The notes: generated by a model from the letters alone, not told the origin. A stretch of DNA of 64,000 bases from Dickeya poaceiphila (GCF_007858975.2 NZ_CP042220.2:1488001-1552000); one strand, 5' to 3'; positions 24,258 through 32,776 are shown, numbered from the stretch's first letter. Numbers and translations are program-made.

Positions 24258-24437
24258 ATGAGTCACGCACTGAGAAAGTCCGAGCGGTTGTACATCCCCC
24301 CGCGTGACAAAGGCGTGGTGGCATCTCCACGTGCGGCAATGGGAAGCGACTGCGCACACGCAGATCAGGTAAAGAACGCCTTTGCTTTTGGTTTTGCTCG
24401 TTACGAAAAGGCGATGGAAGATCTCTCTAAGGTGTAA
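24258..24437 (+). CDS. Antitoxin of Phd/Doc-type module
   Basis: 59 residues from ATG 24258 with AGAGG about 9 bases upstream; the longer frame from 24189 lacks a ribosome site. The product (SHALRKSERLYIPPRDKGVV, VKNAFAFGFARYEKAMEDLS) is short, helical at the C-terminus and charged, and stands 9 bases before a Doc-type toxin gene, the antitoxin position. It is not a recognisable Phd-fold protein; the role rests on context. The C-terminal helix would block the toxin ATP pocket. Confidence 0.6.
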   Translation: MSHALRKSERLYIPPRDKGVVASPRAAMGSDCAHADQVKNAFAFGFARYEKAMEDLSKV

Positions 24438-24446
24438 AGCACACGC

Positions 24447-24932
24447 ATGGCCGAGTTTATTGATGGAGTTCATTACCTTTCCGAAGATGATCTGATTTTT
24501 ATCAATAAAAGTTTGATTGAGGCGCAAACACCATCCGAGCCTGTTTGCGTTCTCAATCCAAACAATCTCAGTTCATCGCAATCCAGACCAAGCCTGACGA
24601 GATATTATCAGCAAACAGATGACATGTTTGTCTTGGCCGCGGCTCTTATTGAAAGCCTGATACAAAATCACCCGTTTGCGAACGCCAACAAGCGTACGGC
24701 TATGATGGGTGGTTATATATTTTTGCTAATCAATGGCTACGAGCTGACGGCACCGGGTGATGACATTGTCACTATGGCTGAGGGGCTGGCCTGCAAGACG
24801 TACACCTGTAGAGAATTGGAAGATTGGCTTGCTTACTGGTCGCGGACTTATGATTCACGTGAACTTTGCCATCCATCTGACATGTCGATCTCCGATATAT
24901 TGCAGCAACGTGGCGGCGTAAATCAGCCTTGA
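24447..24932 (+). CDS. Doc/Fic-family toxin
   Basis: 161 residues. NHPFANANKRTA (His75 to Arg83) is the Fic/Doc active-site motif in its Doc-like form, with Lys where AMP-transferring Fic proteins have Gly; Doc with this motif phosphorylates elongation factor Tu. The neighbouring helices (FVLAAALIESLIQ, MMGGYIFLLINGYEL) complete the fold. It follows the small antitoxin gene directly and is closed by an intrinsic terminator. In a prophage such a pair stabilises the element and may act in phage exclusion. Confidence 0.85.
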   Translation: MAEFIDGVHYLSEDDLIFINKSLIEAQTPSEPVCVLNPNNLSSSQSRPSLTRYYQQTDDMFVLAAALIESLIQNHPFANANKRTAMMGGYIFLLINGYELTAPGDDIVTMAEGLACKTYTCRELEDWLAYWSRTYDSRELCHPSDMSISDILQQRGGVNQP

Positions 24933-24957
24933 GCTTACTCGCGACATCATCACACCC

Positions 24958-24980
24958 AACCCGCTCCGGCGGGTTTTTTA
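24958..24980 (+). terminator. Terminator of the toxin-antitoxin operon
   Basis: AACCCGC-TCCG-GCGGGTT followed by TTTTTATT, a textbook intrinsic terminator. It lies only 7 bases before the ATG of the first gene of the sugar/methyl cassette, so that cassette must be read through or use another promoter. Confidence 0.85.
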
Positions 24981-24986
24981 TTGCCT

Positions 24987-25559
24987 ATGAACTTTATATG
25001 CATTGCCTCCGGGCCATCGCTAACAGCCAATGACTGCCGACTTGCGGCGGCCTCTGGCTGCCAAATTATTGCAGTTAACAACTCATGGTCATTGATACCA
25101 GAGTGCCACCATATTTATGCCGGTGACCATGAATGGTGGGAGCAAAACCACAAAATCATACGTTCAGATGCTATGCGGTGGGCTTCAAACGAAACCACTT
25201 CGGCATTGTTTGGCTTGCGGCTATTCCCGCCAGAACTACAAGGCGGCTTTAATTCCGGGCAACGGGCCATCTTGCTAGCAAAGCACCTTGGCGCGACGCG
25301 CATTCTACTGATCGGTTATGACTGTTCGCTATCCAACGGTATGCACTGGCATAGCGATCACTCTGGAGTGTTACAAAACCCCGATATAAACCTTGTGCGG
25401 CGCTGGCACGATGATTTCCTGCGTGCATCTGCTCGCATGGGAAAAACCAAGGTGATCAACTGCTCCCGACATACAGAACTGAATGCCTTCCCGACCGGGA
25501 ATTTTGAGGAACAATTATCGTTATGCAAAAACTCTACATCGACGGTATGCAGGGGATAG
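24987..25559 (+). CDS. MptE/DUF115-like phage protein of the sugar cassette
   Basis: 190 residues from ATG 24987 (a TTG at 24981 is also in frame); no clear ribosome site, the terminator hairpin sits just upstream. FICIASGPSLTANDCRLAAASGC is the nucleotide-binding start of the MptE-like/DUF115 family, followed by IIAVNNSW, HHIYAGDHEWW, AILLAKHLGATRILLIGYDCS and GMHWHSDH. Members are found in archaeal pterin synthesis and next to flagellin or surface-sugar glycosylation genes; phage copies are uncharacterised. It overlaps the GT9-like gene by 37 bases. Confidence 0.7.
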   Translation: MNFICIASGPSLTANDCRLAAASGCQIIAVNNSWSLIPECHHIYAGDHEWWEQNHKIIRSDAMRWASNETTSALFGLRLFPPELQGGFNSGQRAILLAKHLGATRILLIGYDCSLSNGMHWHSDHSGVLQNPDINLVRRWHDDFLRASARMGKTKVINCSRHTELNAFPTGNFEEQLSLCKNSTSTVCRG

Positions 25560-26407
25560 GGGACAACATATTTCAGCGAGCGTTTATCAAGCGGTTATGC
25601 CAAACGCGAGAGATTTACCTAAAAACCTCCATCCCTGAATTTTATTCCGATCTGCCGAACGTCAATTTCATCCGCTCAGATACCACATTGCGCACTCAGC
25701 GTAAAAATGAGCAATCATCAACTATCAGATATGTTCAACTCCCTCCAGTTCAGATGGAGTCGAGAAGAATATTCTATGGCAATGCTGACCTGATGCGGCC
25801 CGGTGGGATATTTTCAGCCGCCAGACGCGTTTTTGGCTGCGAGCCTGATGGGTTCGATTTACCAAAATTCGCGCTGCCTGACATCGGATTGCCGAAAGGT
25901 AGAAAAATAGCGTTAATCCGACCCACAACAGAGCGGTCAGAATGGCATCACAAATCGCGTGGGCCATTGAATAAAAATATCGATGCCGCCGCGAAATTAC
26001 TGCACAGACGCGGCTATTTTTGCGTCAGTGTGGCGGATACAGTTCCGGGCGCGGAGTGGATACCAGATTTAGAACCATATGCCGATCTGAAATTGCATAA
26101 TGGTGAATTGAAAATCACCGAGTTAATGGCACTGGTAAACCACGCTGATATTGTCGTGACGGGCCCATGCCTCATATCTCAAGCGGCGTTAGCATATCGC
26201 ACCAAAATGATTTTTATTGGTGGTGGTTGTGGTGGTAGTAATCATCACTCGCGCATAACAGATGCATCTATTATGGATTTGAGTCAATGCTTGTTTGTAT
26301 ACCCTGACAATTACTGCATGTGTCAGGAGATGAAACACAATTGCGATAAAAGAATTTCAAACCTGACAGAGAAAATAACCGGATGGTTAAATGAAAAAAA
26401 TTTGTGA
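25523..26407 (+). CDS. GT9-like (heptosyltransferase-fold) glycosyltransferase
   Basis: 294 residues, GAGGAA upstream of ATG. LYIDGMQGIGDNIFQRAFIKRL is the N-terminal glycosyltransferase-9 motif (GIGDxI); the C-terminal half has IALIRPTTERSEW, YFCVSVAD, and ELMALVNHADIVVTGPCLISQAAL, the nucleotide-sugar side, followed by a Cys-rich end. Heptosyltransferases of this fold build LPS core, but this protein is shorter and diverged. It overlaps both neighbours (37 and 17 bases). Substrate unknown. Confidence 0.7.
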   Translation: MQKLYIDGMQGIGDNIFQRAFIKRLCQTREIYLKTSIPEFYSDLPNVNFIRSDTTLRTQRKNEQSSTIRYVQLPPVQMESRRIFYGNADLMRPGGIFSAARRVFGCEPDGFDLPKFALPDIGLPKGRKIALIRPTTERSEWHHKSRGPLNKNIDAAAKLLHRRGYFCVSVADTVPGAEWIPDLEPYADLKLHNGELKITELMALVNHADIVVTGPCLISQAALAYRTKMIFIGGGCGGSNHHSRITDASIMDLSQCLFVYPDNYCMCQEMKHNCDKRISNLTEKITGWLNEKNL

Positions 26408-27038
26408 ACTCATTAATAGTGAATTGTCATTTTTCCCTGAGCTGGGAATAGGTCACTACCCTGTACCAAAAAACAGGCCATATGATGAAGGTTATTTCTC
26501 AAAATATGCATCAATGGCAAGCACTGAAATGGGACGAGAGTTAACAAAATTCCGCATCAATTTTGTAAAAAAGTACCACGCCGGTGATGTTGTCGATGTG
26601 GGGATTGGGTGCGGTCAGTTTGTATCAAAGTGCGAAAACGCTAAGGGGTTTGACGTTAATCCAGCTGGTGTAGAATGGCTGCATAAAAACGGGAAATTTC
26701 ATGATATCTACAATGAAAAGGCTTCCGCGCTAACATTTTGGGATGTGCTGGAGCATATAGACAACCCAGAACAGGCCATATCTCAGGCTACAGAGTGGGT
26801 TTTCGTATCCATCCCTATTTTTGATAATGCTGAGCATATTTTAAAATCTCGACATTTCAGGAAAGACGAACACATTTGGTATTTCACTGACGTAGGTTTA
26901 CGAAAATGGTTTTTGGAAAACGGGTTTGAATGCGTCGATCACTGCAAAACAGAAACAGAGCTAGGTAGAGATGGAATCGACACCTATGCATTCAGGAGGG
27001 TAGCAAATGCAAAACAGGACATTATCACTCAATTCTGA
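26391..27038 (+). CDS. SAM-dependent methyltransferase of the sugar cassette
   Basis: 215 residues. DVVDVGIGCGQFVSKCENAK is methyltransferase motif I (around residue 65), FWDVLEHIDNPEQAISQ is the motif IV/post-IV region typical of Methyltransf_23/11 proteins acting on sugars or small molecules, and RHFRKDEHIWYFTDVGLRKW completes it. The gene overlaps the GT9-like gene by 17 bases and contains, before its stop, the strong ribosome site AGGAGGG (26994-27000) of the baseplate wedge gene, so cassette and tail genes are one translationally linked unit. Confidence 0.75.
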   Translation: MKKICELINSELSFFPELGIGHYPVPKNRPYDEGYFSKYASMASTEMGRELTKFRINFVKKYHAGDVVDVGIGCGQFVSKCENAKGFDVNPAGVEWLHKNGKFHDIYNEKASALTFWDVLEHIDNPEQAISQATEWVFVSIPIFDNAEHILKSRHFRKDEHIWYFTDVGLRKWFLENGFECVDHCKTETELGRDGIDTYAFRRVANAKQDIITQF

Positions 27039-27366
27039 TACGTGGGATATTCAGCTGGATGATTCTGGTAACCTCGCCGTTGTAAACAATCCCTATTCCG
27101 TCGCACAGGATGTGGCTACAGCCTGTAGTTTATATCTCGGTGAGTGTGTATATGACAACACAATAGGCATCCCGTACAATACCCAAATTATGGGATTTAT
27201 TCCGGGTTCCGGTCTTATTCAATCTTATTTGCAGAATGAGGCTATGAGGCTGGATTATGTATCAACAGCACAAGCCACAATCATAAATGATCAACAGAAG
27301 CGCCAATCATATGGCGTAATAACTATTGTGGACACGAACGGAACCACATCAACAGTAAATATGTGA
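27007..27366 (+). CDS. Baseplate wedge protein (gp25/gp46-like)
   Basis: 119 residues; AGGAGGG 6 bases before ATG, start 32 bases inside the methyltransferase gene. WDIQLDDSGNLAVVNNPYSVAQDVATACSL is the N-terminal pattern of phage wedge proteins of the Mu gp46/W-like group that precede baseplate J. The gene resumes the baseplate order broken by island B. Confidence 0.7.
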   Translation: MQNRTLSLNSDTWDIQLDDSGNLAVVNNPYSVAQDVATACSLYLGECVYDNTIGIPYNTQIMGFIPGSGLIQSYLQNEAMRLDYVSTAQATIINDQQKRQSYGVITIVDTNGTTSTVNM

Positions 27367-27372
27367 GTGAAT

Positions 27373-28608
27373 ATGGCAACAACGACAATAGAAACCTCCG
27401 TCCCGTCAGTGTCATTTTCAACATCCGGGTTAGCTGTTCCAGATGAGGCAGATATTTTATCGGGTCGCATCACGGACTTTTCTACTGCGCTCGGTAGCGC
27501 AATGAGTCAGGATTTATCAACCCCGCAAGGGCAAATATCCGTATCAGATTCGGCAATCATTGCTGATAAAAACGATCAGCTACTGGCAATAGTAAATCAA
27601 ATCAATCCTGACTATGCATCCGGGCGATTTCAGGACGCTATTGGTCGCGTTTATTTCATGGAGCGAATCGCCGCCACCGGAACGGCGGTAACTGCTACAT
27701 GCTCAGGGCTGGTCGGTACTATTATTCCTGCCGGGAGTCTGGCTCAGGATGTTAACGGCTACATTTATGCATCAACATCGGCGGCAACAATATCATCTGA
27801 TGGCACCGTGTCGGTGATTTTCCAAAACCAAACCGCTGGTGCGATTGCCTGCCCGATTGGTGCGCTAACTGCGATTTATCAGGCAGTCCCCGGATGGTCT
27901 GGCGTTATTAACAATTCTGCTGGTGTGCTTGGCAGTCTTGAGGAATCAAGAGCTAATTTTGAATATCGCCGAAAGGAATCTGTGGCGAGAAACGCAAGAA
28001 ATATGGATGGAGCTGTATTATCTGCCGTGCTTGAGGTGAATGGCGTCCTTGATGCCTATGTGTGGTCAAACAGAACCGCCAGCGTAGTGAATAAAGGGAC
28101 AACAAATTTTCATGTATTGGGGCATTCTATTTATATTTGCGCTTATGGGGGGTCTGATAGTGATGTAGCTAATGCTATATTCAAAACCTACAACCCCGGC
28201 GCTGACATGAATGGCAATACTACATATACTGTTTATGACAGCACAAACTATGGAACTCCATATCCTGAATATGTGATGCAATGGCAAAAAGCCTCGCCAA
28301 CGCGAGTGTATTTTACTGTCAATATTGATAGCACACTAAACCCTCCTAGCAACATTACGCAACTGGTAAAAAACATGGTAACCACTGTTTTTACCGGAGG
28401 GTATGAGGGAATAGGAAAGGCACGAATCGGCGCATCGATTAACGCCGGTAAATACTATGCTCCGGTGATATCCATATCGCCCGACACGGTTAGCGTGTTA
28501 TCAATTGAAATATCTCTGACCGGGTCATCGTATGCACCCTCGGTTACAATGGGGATTGATCAGATACCAACAATTCAGGATTCTGACATTACGGTAAATC
28601 TTGTATGA
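27373..28608 (+). CDS. Baseplate J-like protein
   Basis: 411 residues from ATG 27373 (a GTG at 27367 is possible). The middle has GRVYFMERIAATGTAVTATCSGLVG, GTIIPAGSL, and the C-terminal part has GGYEGIGKARIGASINAGKYY, as in gpJ/gp6-like wedge proteins. It is 110 residues longer than P2 gpJ. It overlaps the next gene by 4 bases (ATGA). Confidence 0.8.
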   Translation: MATTTIETSVPSVSFSTSGLAVPDEADILSGRITDFSTALGSAMSQDLSTPQGQISVSDSAIIADKNDQLLAIVNQINPDYASGRFQDAIGRVYFMERIAATGTAVTATCSGLVGTIIPAGSLAQDVNGYIYASTSAATISSDGTVSVIFQNQTAGAIACPIGALTAIYQAVPGWSGVINNSAGVLGSLEESRANFEYRRKESVARNARNMDGAVLSAVLEVNGVLDAYVWSNRTASVVNKGTTNFHVLGHSIYICAYGGSDSDVANAIFKTYNPGADMNGNTTYTVYDSTNYGTPYPEYVMQWQKASPTRVYFTVNIDSTLNPPSNITQLVKNMVTTVFTGGYEGIGKARIGASINAGKYYAPVISISPDTVSVLSIEISLTGSSYAPSVTMGIDQIPTIQDSDITVNLV

Positions 28609-29249
28609 ATAATTGGGAATCGACAATATACGCGCAGTACGCAAACAGTACTGCATTGTTATCTATCATCAACACATTTAATCAGGCCGTGAGTATTGAT
28701 GAGTTTACCAATGAATTTATCAATAAAGTGTGGGATTTGACTGCTAATGAGTCTTATGGATTAGACGTGTGGGGAAAAATAGTAGGAATAGGCAGGTATA
28801 TAACTGCGCCAATCGATAGTGATGCGTTTGGATTCTATGAGTCCAATGCGGGGGCATCAGATTATCCACTACCATTTAATGATTCACCATTTTATGCAGG
28901 TGTTCAGGAAACCACATCAGTCAGACTGTCTGATGATGCCTATCGCACACTAATAATGTGCAAGGCGTTTTCTAATATTAGCATTGCTACAATACCGGAG
29001 ATAAACAAATTTCTGGTTATGTTATTTGCTGGTCGTGGACGTGCGTATTGCGTCAATTATCGAGATATGACGATCGGCATAACATTCGAATTTGCATTGG
29101 CACCATATGAAAAATCAATCCTGACGGATTATAATGTGGTTCCGGTGCCAAGTGGTGTTCAGTTAAATATTTCACAAATTGCCCCTCCGTATTTTGGATT
29201 TGCTGATGATGCATACCCATTCAACGATGGAACATTTTATAAAGGTTAA
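28605..29249 (+). CDS. Tail protein, DUF2612 type (gpI-like)
   Basis: 214 residues. TNEFINKVWDLTANESYGLDVWGKIVG is the DUF2612 signature; the product fills the slot of P2 gpI between baseplate J and tail fibre. The C-terminal DDAYPFNDGTFYKG repeats an earlier LPFNDSPFYAG element. It probably anchors the fibres to the baseplate. Confidence 0.75.
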   Translation: MNNWESTIYAQYANSTALLSIINTFNQAVSIDEFTNEFINKVWDLTANESYGLDVWGKIVGIGRYITAPIDSDAFGFYESNAGASDYPLPFNDSPFYAGVQETTSVRLSDDAYRTLIMCKAFSNISIATIPEINKFLVMLFAGRGRAYCVNYRDMTIGITFEFALAPYEKSILTDYNVVPVPSGVQLNISQIAPPYFGFADDAYPFNDGTFYKG

Positions 29250-29251
29250 TT

Positions 29252-30640
29252 ATGAATCGCTCTGATGCACCCAAGAAACAACCCGTGCCGTTCGGCGTTA
29301 ACGGGCAGCGAGAAAACATATTAAGCACGACTCCAGCCGGAGATAACACGGCATCATATGATGCTGGATTTCCGCCAGTAACGATGATACTGAAAGCGGC
29401 TGGTGGCCTACCCCCAAAAGGGCAGGACATGAACCAGATTCTATATGAATTATCAAATCTAAGTAGATGGTTCAGCGCTGGCGCATTAAATTCATATGAC
29501 GCAACATTTTCTGCCGCTATAGCGGGTTATCCCAAAGGTGCGGTAATCCTCGGTGATGACGGAACATCTATTTATGTCAGCACTACTGACGCAAATACCA
29601 ATAACCCAAACTCAGTATCAACTGGATGGTTTAATTTAACTGCGGCTTATCAACCAAGGGATTCGACATTAACAGCATTTGCGGGGCTTTCCGGTGGTGC
29701 AAATAAATTGCCGTATTTCACTGGCGTTGATGTGCTGGCACAGGCCGATATTACCTCAGTCGGTCGAGACATAATCGGCCAGGCATCGATTGCCAATGTG
29801 TTGTCATATTTGTCAGCCGCCCCGCTCGCCAGTCCTGCGTTAACTGGGACGCCAACGGCGCCAACCGCATCATCGGCAACCAGCACTACGCAAATCGCCA
29901 CCACCGAGTTTGTTCATAATAGCTCGTTCGGATTGGACTTTACTGGTGCCGTTTCCGGATTTAATGTTCCATGGGACGCTAAGAGCGGCGTATATCGTGC
30001 TGATGTAGATGGCGCATCAGAGATGGTGGTGCACTTTCACGGATCGTCGGCCAGTTGCACAGCTCTGCAATTTCAAGCACTTTTTGGCAACCGCGGGTTG
30101 AGCTACAGATCGTCAATTGGAAACTCTGGTTTTCCGAACCCGTGGGAACAGATTTACACCACCGCATTTAAGCCGTTGCCGGCGGACATTGGGGCCATTT
30201 CCGTTTCTGAAATAGTCGGCATACCGTTACCGTGGCCGCAGTCCACAGCGCCATCTGGCTGGCTGAAATGCAACGGACAATCATTCAACACATCAACATA
30301 TCCGAAACTGGCACAAGTCTACCCCGGCGGTGTACTGCCGGATCTGCGCGGCGAATTTATTCGCGGCTGGGATGATGGGCGGGGGGTGGATGCGGGGCGG
30401 GGGATTGGAACGTCACAGGGGGACGCGATCAGGGATATTACTGGTTCGATGGTTGGGTACAATATCGGGATGACGTCTGGCGCGTTTGTAACTGACACAG
30501 GCACATCTGCGCCATTTTCTGCCGCGTCTGGCCCTAATGGTTTTTACTACAAATATTTCCGAGCTAGTGCAGTCGTTCCTACTGCATCGGAAAACCGCCC
30601 GCGCAACGTCGCATTCAACTACATAGTGAGAGCAGCATGA
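29252..30640 (+). CDS. Tail fibre protein of left prophage
   Basis: 462 residues. The N-terminal half is phage specific; residues about 185-215 (LASPALTGTPTAPTASSATS) are a fibre shaft repeat; then comes a module NVPWDAKSGVYRADVDG to WEQIYTTAFKPLPADIGAIS and the collar-like C-terminus IPLPWPQSTAPSGWLKCNGQ, DLRGEFIRGWDDGRGVDAGR, RPRNVAFNYIVRAA. The second half is closely similar to the P2-type fibre at 45010-46788 in this window although the prophages are otherwise unrelated. It binds the host receptor. Confidence 0.85.
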   Translation: MNRSDAPKKQPVPFGVNGQRENILSTTPAGDNTASYDAGFPPVTMILKAAGGLPPKGQDMNQILYELSNLSRWFSAGALNSYDATFSAAIAGYPKGAVILGDDGTSIYVSTTDANTNNPNSVSTGWFNLTAAYQPRDSTLTAFAGLSGGANKLPYFTGVDVLAQADITSVGRDIIGQASIANVLSYLSAAPLASPALTGTPTAPTASSATSTTQIATTEFVHNSSFGLDFTGAVSGFNVPWDAKSGVYRADVDGASEMVVHFHGSSASCTALQFQALFGNRGLSYRSSIGNSGFPNPWEQIYTTAFKPLPADIGAISVSEIVGIPLPWPQSTAPSGWLKCNGQSFNTSTYPKLAQVYPGGVLPDLRGEFIRGWDDGRGVDAGRGIGTSQGDAIRDITGSMVGYNIGMTSGAFVTDTGTSAPFSAASGPNGFYYKYFRASAVVPTASENRPRNVAFNYIVRAA

Positions 30641-31227
30641 CAGATAAACAATATACCACGCTCGATGAGCATGGATTCGCAGTCAGTGACGGCTGGATTG
30701 TGATTTATCACGCAAATAGCGTGACTGGTGAGTATGTTGGTAGCGGGGAGGAATTTTTGATGACCGGGACTGGCATCCCAGCAAATAGCTACACAGATGC
30801 TCCACCTATTTCACAATCCGGAACAGCCATCGTGCGTAGCCTCGATCATTTAACATGGGAAATCGTTACTGACTATCGTGGTCAAACTGCATATGACACG
30901 CAAACACGTCAACCGCAGGTGGTTAGCACGCTTGGTGAATTGCCGTCAAATCTGACTTTATTAATTCCGGAAACTCAATATGACGAGTGGGATGGTAATG
31001 CATGGGTTACGAATACCGCGGCGCAACGTGCCGATGCCGTTTCTGCCACGTTAGCTGTGTTGGCCACAGAATACAAAAACGACATGAACGACTTAAATCA
31101 GGCGTATCTTGCAGCAATTGTTGCTGACGGGCCACAGGAGGCGACAAAACAAACAATTGTGCGTAATCGCATAGCCGATCGCAAAAACAAATATGTATCC
31201 GATGTTGCCGCGGCAAAACAACAGTGA
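30637..31227 (+). CDS. Tail fibre assembly chaperone (Tfa)
   Basis: 196 residues, ATGA overlap with the fibre gene. GWIVIYHANSVTGEYVGSGE, GTGIPANSYTDAPP, and the DEWDGNAWV-type motif with the Ala-rich helical C-terminus are standard for Tfa proteins that fold and trim fibre tips. It is related to the gene G product of the right prophage at 44387-45010. Confidence 0.85.
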   Translation: MTDKQYTTLDEHGFAVSDGWIVIYHANSVTGEYVGSGEEFLMTGTGIPANSYTDAPPISQSGTAIVRSLDHLTWEIVTDYRGQTAYDTQTRQPQVVSTLGELPSNLTLLIPETQYDEWDGNAWVTNTAAQRADAVSATLAVLATEYKNDMNDLNQAYLAAIVADGPQEATKQTIVRNRIADRKNKYVSDVAAAKQQ

Positions 31228-31239
31228 GGGAATTAAAAC

Positions 31240-31401
31240 ATGGCTGATAACAAAAAAACGGAAGCAACTGAGACTAAATTAGCACGGGATGACAACTATA
31301 AATTCTGCCCAATTTGCGGCAGTGAAATGCGGCAGATCGTCGAGTACAACCGGCAATGGTGGTACTGTGATGAATGCGGATATCAGGAGCCTGTAGACTG
31401 A
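31240..31401 (+). CDS. Small zinc-ribbon protein, 53 residues
   Basis: ATG 31240 with GAGGG 8-12 bases upstream, 12 bases after the Tfa stop. FCPICGS and WYCDECGYQ give two Cys-x2-Cys knuckles 20 residues apart, a zinc ribbon. The first 20 residues are charged and disordered. It is the last gene before the attachment site. Function unknown; small zinc ribbons at prophage ends are often regulators or lysis/host-takeover factors. Confidence 0.65.
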   Translation: MADNKKTEATETKLARDDNYKFCPICGSEMRQIVEYNRQWWYCDECGYQEPVD

Positions 31402-31413
31402 TCATGCGCGTGC

Positions 31414-31456
31414 CGTCATTGTGACGTAGAGCGGCGCTTTTTGTCGCATTGTGACG
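31414..31456. repeat. Direct repeat CATTGTGACG, 30 bp apart, near the attachment site
   Basis: CATTGTGACG occurs at 31417-31426 and 31447-31456, exactly 30 bp apart; the first copy is part of the palindrome CGTCA-TTG-TGACG (31414-31426). They lie about 80-120 bp before the tRNA remnant in a gene-free stretch, where integrase arm or excisionase sites are expected. Confidence 0.4.
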
Positions 31457-31526
31457 ATCTACAACGTAAAAATGCGGTGTGAATGCAGGTAACTTGTTGA
31501 TATTAGATAGGTTAATTGGACTATCT

Positions 31527-31576
31527 ATGGACTCTTAATCAATTGGTCATAGGTTCGAGCCCTATACGACCCACCA
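31527..31576 (+). other. 3' half of a tRNA-Lys gene, probable right attachment site of left prophage
   Basis: From about 31530 the sequence is the 3' part of a Lys tRNA: anticodon loop with CTT, variable loop TGGTC, T arm ATAGG-TTCGAGC-CCTAT, acceptor strand ACGACCC, A and CCA ending at 31576. No D arm and no GGGTCGT 5' acceptor strand lie upstream; what is there is phage DNA. This is what integration into a tRNA gene leaves at the far end. The intact tRNA-Lys should lie at the other prophage end, left of the window. The remaining 31577-31867 is AT-rich and without a gene. Confidence 0.65.
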
Positions 31577-31867
31577 ACACTTCTTTTAATTGCCTAAAGC
31601 AAGTTTCATCAAACAATTCCTGCCATTTGATTTCAAAACTGATTTAATTGTTATTTTTGGGAAATTAATTGATTAAAAATAAAACTTATTAGACTTCTCG
31701 TTTTATTGTTTATTCGATAACAATCTATATTAGATTAAATGTATCTATTGTACTTCAAGGCGTAGGCGTGTCGTCTAAAACTCGAATTGTTTAGGATATA
31801 TAACTTCCCCGAACCGGAGTTCACTATTATTTATGTCTGTTTATTTTTTGAAGGAAAAGATTTTATA

Positions 31868-31905
31868 CCCATCGGACCTTTATCACTATGCTGTTGGCCG
31901 ATGGG
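31868..31905 (-). terminator. Hairpin downstream of yecF
   Basis: CCCATCGG (31868-31875) and CCGATGGG (31898-31905) pair; on the minus strand the stem is followed by TATAAAATCTTTT. Position just past the yecF stop fits a terminator, though the loop is long (22 bases). Confidence 0.5.
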
Positions 31906-31911
31906 CTTTGA

Positions 31912-32136
31912 TTAGCGGCGGTAAACAGTTTTGATTTGATTAATGGTGGTACTAAATATTTCTGCCTGAGCAGGGTCTTCCAGTTGTGCTGAGTATTTTT
32001 CCATGCTAATGATAACTTTGCCTGCATCAGCCTGGCCGATAGATTTTAGTATCAACGTCATCAATACCTTCATGCAACTGGCTTCATGAGCCAGTGTTTC
32101 TGGTGTGGAGGCTGTTGGAAAGTCATTATTGTTCAT
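31912..32136 (-). CDS. yecF: YecF-like protein, DUF2594
   Basis: 74 residues from ATG 32136, preceded on the minus strand by AAAGGAGATACT, a strong ribosome site; the longer frame to 32196 is not needed. NNNDFPTASTPETLAHEASCMKVLMTLIL and AGKVIISMEKYSAQLEDPAQ are the conserved parts of DUF2594/YecF, a small enterobacterial protein next to uvrY. Function unknown. It is the first chromosomal gene right of the prophage. In E. coli sdiA follows yecF; here that neighbour is replaced by the prophage end. Confidence 0.85.
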   Translation of the reverse strand: MNNNDFPTASTPETLAHEASCMKVLMTLILKSIGQADAGKVIISMEKYSAQLEDPAQAEIFSTTINQIKTVYRR

Positions 32137-32776
32137 AGTATCTCCTTTAACAAACGCAAGCCGATGCAATGGGCCCTGGGATTGGTTCTGCACCATGATA
32201 CAGTTGGTGACATAACAAAAATTGGTCTTATTATACCATGAACTACAATGCGTCTGGTGAAGAAATTAGCCCCATCAGGCCATAAAATCGCCTTGTTTTT
32301 ATCTGTTTATGCCACATTTTGCCCATATTTGATCAATATGCGTTTGGCATTGTAAATGCGTTTGAGTAGACACCTTGCAATTTTTATATGGATATTTTGG
32401 AAGAGGTGTATTATTTGTAGTAAATAGCCAGTGCAGCAAAGCGACAAGACAGTTACAATAGATGATAGTTGTTGCTGGCCTGATTGGATGCAGGTGCAAG
32501 CTTTTATAGTTCATTGATTAAATTTAAATTTTCTATTTTTAGACGTTCGACACGTCTGTTTCTCTAAAAAACCAGGTTTGAAACATGAATACTGTGATGG
32601 GAGTAAGTTCTTTGGATGATGCGCGGTAGGTATCATTTATAGGCTCTTATGATAATACCATACAGTAGAATAAAAATACACTTCTAATTGAAAAGTGTGT
32701 TCATTTTTTCGAAACCACGTAGTATCACCTGCAATGGAATTGTCTGCAAGTGTTACTCTTTTTGGAGAATTGTTCT
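32137..32776. other. 640-base intergenic region between yecF and uvrY
   Basis: AT-rich DNA holding the divergent control regions of yecF (minus) and uvrY (plus). I see no convincing coding frame, tRNA or strong repeat. A GGAGA at about 32763 is the ribosome site of uvrY. Confidence 0.5.

Noticed and set aside
13743..24932. Anti-CRISPR genes, expected because ZF40-like phages can carry AcrIF8/Aca2
   Set aside because: No small gene followed by an Aca2-like HTH gene was recognised; the HTH proteins present have other layouts.
31501..31576. A complete tRNA at the end of the left prophage
   Set aside because: Only the 3' half is tRNA-like; there is no D arm and no matching 5' acceptor strand.
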